Of a stretch of DNA of 64,000 nt, positions 63,129 through 64,000 are shown piece by piece. The notes under the pieces were generated by a model that was not told where the DNA came from, did no database searches, and worked only from the letters and a program-made list of their open reading frames with translations. The stretch spans positions 930,001-994,000 of the forward strand of contig NZ_JAVAMO010000001.1 in the NCBI RefSeq assembly GCF_030758345.1, read 5' to 3'. How positions within the stretch are numbered: position 1 is the first letter of the stretch; each line of letters opens with the position of its first letter. Origin of the DNA: Ruegeria discodermiae. GTDB taxonomy: Bacteria; Pseudomonadota; Alphaproteobacteria; Rhodobacterales; Rhodobacteraceae. The position numbers were made by a program, and so were the translations under genes.

Positions 63129-64000
63129 ATGGGACCAATGGGGGCGGCGGGCAAACTCTTTTTCAGGCTGTTCATGCTGTTGCTGCCGCCGCAGGTCGCT
63201 TATGCGCAGACCGCCGGTGAGGACCTGTTCAAATCCCTCCAACGCGAAAACGCCGCCGGGTCTCTGGCTATTCTAAGCCTTGTAGGCATCCCCGACGACT
63301 CGGCCAGCACGATCTTTCTGCAATCGGGGCAAAGCAACCGGAGCTACGATTTCAGGTCTGCGCAATTCGGTGGGGGTTTCCGGGTTGCTGAGGGCTTTCC
63401 GCTCTATCTTGAGGGATATGCCGGCTACGCGCGCTACGATCCGGTTCTCGTCTTTGAGCAAGGCGGCGAAACCAGCCGTCTGCCGCTGAAATGGACCAGT
63501 TTCGCCGCGACCGGCGGGATCGGCTGGGAGTTTGACATTCGGGAGCATTGGAAGTTCAGACCGCTGGCGCATATCTCGGTCGGGCGCACGCAATCGGATG
63601 CCTCTATCGGGGCGCAGGCCATTGCCAACAGGCTCGGACTGGACCGGGAGTTCTTGGAGAGTGGCGGTATCTGGGCTGGCGGCCTGGGCGGATCGGCGAC
63701 GCTGGCTTATGACCGGCGGCGCGAAAGCGGTCACCAGTTGGAGGCCAGCCTGCGCTATACGCATATCGAGTATAAACCGATCGGTGATGACGAGGACCTG
63801 CTGGTGACCTCAACAGCGGCAAATACCGTGCTCTGGAGCCGCTATCGCTGGCCGATCCGGGCGCAGGCCTTTGGCAAGCCGATGCGCGGTGTGACCGACC
63901 TCTCGCTGTCTTATCTGATCGGGGATCAGGCGAAGGTGCTGGGCACGGATTGGCTGGCCCGTGTTGGCGTCGGGATGGAGGTCGATGTGTCGGAAACGAA
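63129..64000 (+). CDS. Outer-membrane beta-barrel protein (3' end outside window)
   Basis: The frame is open from 63129 to the edge (290 codons plus two bases). The N-terminus is a signal peptide (GAAGKLFFRLFMLLLPPQVAYAQ), then a short helix and alternating-strand sequence rich in Tyr, Gly, Arg and Phe (YLEGYAGYARYDPV, WEFDIREHWKFRPLAHI). Strands continue to the edge, so a barrel of the autotransporter/porin kind is likely. ATG at 63138 is an alternative start. Family not identified. Confidence 0.6.
   Translation, partial: MGPMGAAGKLFFRLFMLLLPPQVAYAQTAGEDLFKSLQRENAAGSLAILSLVGIPDDSASTIFLQSGQSNRSYDFRSAQFGGGFRVAEGFPLYLEGYAGYARYDPVLVFEQGGETSRLPLKWTSFAATGGIGWEFDIREHWKFRPLAHISVGRTQSDASIGAQAIANRLGLDREFLESGGIWAGGLGGSATLAYDRRRESGHQLEASLRYTHIEYKPIGDDEDLLVTSTAANTVLWSRYRWPIRAQAFGKPMRGVTDLSLSYLIGDQAKVLGTDWLARVGVGMEVDVSET

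Noticed and set aside
1-64000. CRISPR arrays, IS elements, prophage or integrative element boundaries
   Set aside because: No regularly spaced repeats, transposase or integrase genes were seen; the single tRNA at 47942-48013 shows no attachment-site duplication that I can detect by eye.

Overview
The window is a chromosomal segment of an alphaproteobacterium, most probably a marine Rhodobacteraceae (Roseobacter-group) species. The evidence is the GC-rich coding sequence, the gene-transfer-agent (GTA) type lysis pair, a TRAP transporter, a protein carrying RTX-like repeats plus a Hint domain, a fused indolepyruvate ferredoxin oxidoreductase, the zapA/tkt/gap neighbourhood and the DUF59/SufA pair. 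I see no insertion sequence, integrase, CRISPR array, rRNA operon or replication origin. Most of it is housekeeping chromosome with a few accessory patches.

Layout. 1-5.7 kb (minus strand): ccmF (cut by the window edge), GTA-type holin and endolysin, ccmE, argC, murI and a lysophospholipid acyltransferase. 5.7-10.4 kb: a 1139-residue indolepyruvate ferredoxin oxidoreductase divergent from a LysR regulator, followed by a probable small RNA with its own promoter and terminator. 10.5-17.8 kb: a PEP-mutase-family enzyme, an M20 peptidase, a large MscS channel, an unknown protein, a gene-poor stretch and a GT-C type membrane glycosyltransferase. 17.9-21.4 kb: purL and a tightly overlapping operon bolA / two small membrane proteins / grxD. 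21.4-28.7 kb: mliC-like, zapA, a coiled-coil gene, tkt, an inserted-looking dioxygenase, DUF808, gap and a 47-residue membrane protein. 28.7-36.4 kb: coaD, a CBS protein, LysR with divergent mmsA, an L,D-transpeptidase, a methyltransferase, the RTX/Hint protein and a DUF4239-like protein.

36.5-46.9 kb is the most interesting region. An RpiR regulator is divergent from eight genes: N-formylglutamate amidohydrolase-like, TRAP small and large permeases and binding protein, a Na/Pi-cotransporter-like protein, a glutamine-synthetase-like ligase, an aldehyde dehydrogenase and an iron-containing alcohol dehydrogenase. Together they suggest import of an amine or amino alcohol, gamma-glutamylation, two oxidations and amide hydrolysis. 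This is inference from gene content; the substrate is unknown.

47-64 kb: an outer-membrane barrel protein, tRNA-Val(CAC), an HU-like protein, lon with a sigma-32-type promoter, a DUF6636-like secreted protein, an EamA permease, tgt, a nucleoside hydrolase, a stomatin/NfeD pair, a SufT-like gene separated from a sufA-like gene by a secreted glycerophosphodiesterase, a TPR protein, tpiA, a methyltransferase, a second EamA permease and a partial beta-barrel protein at the right edge.
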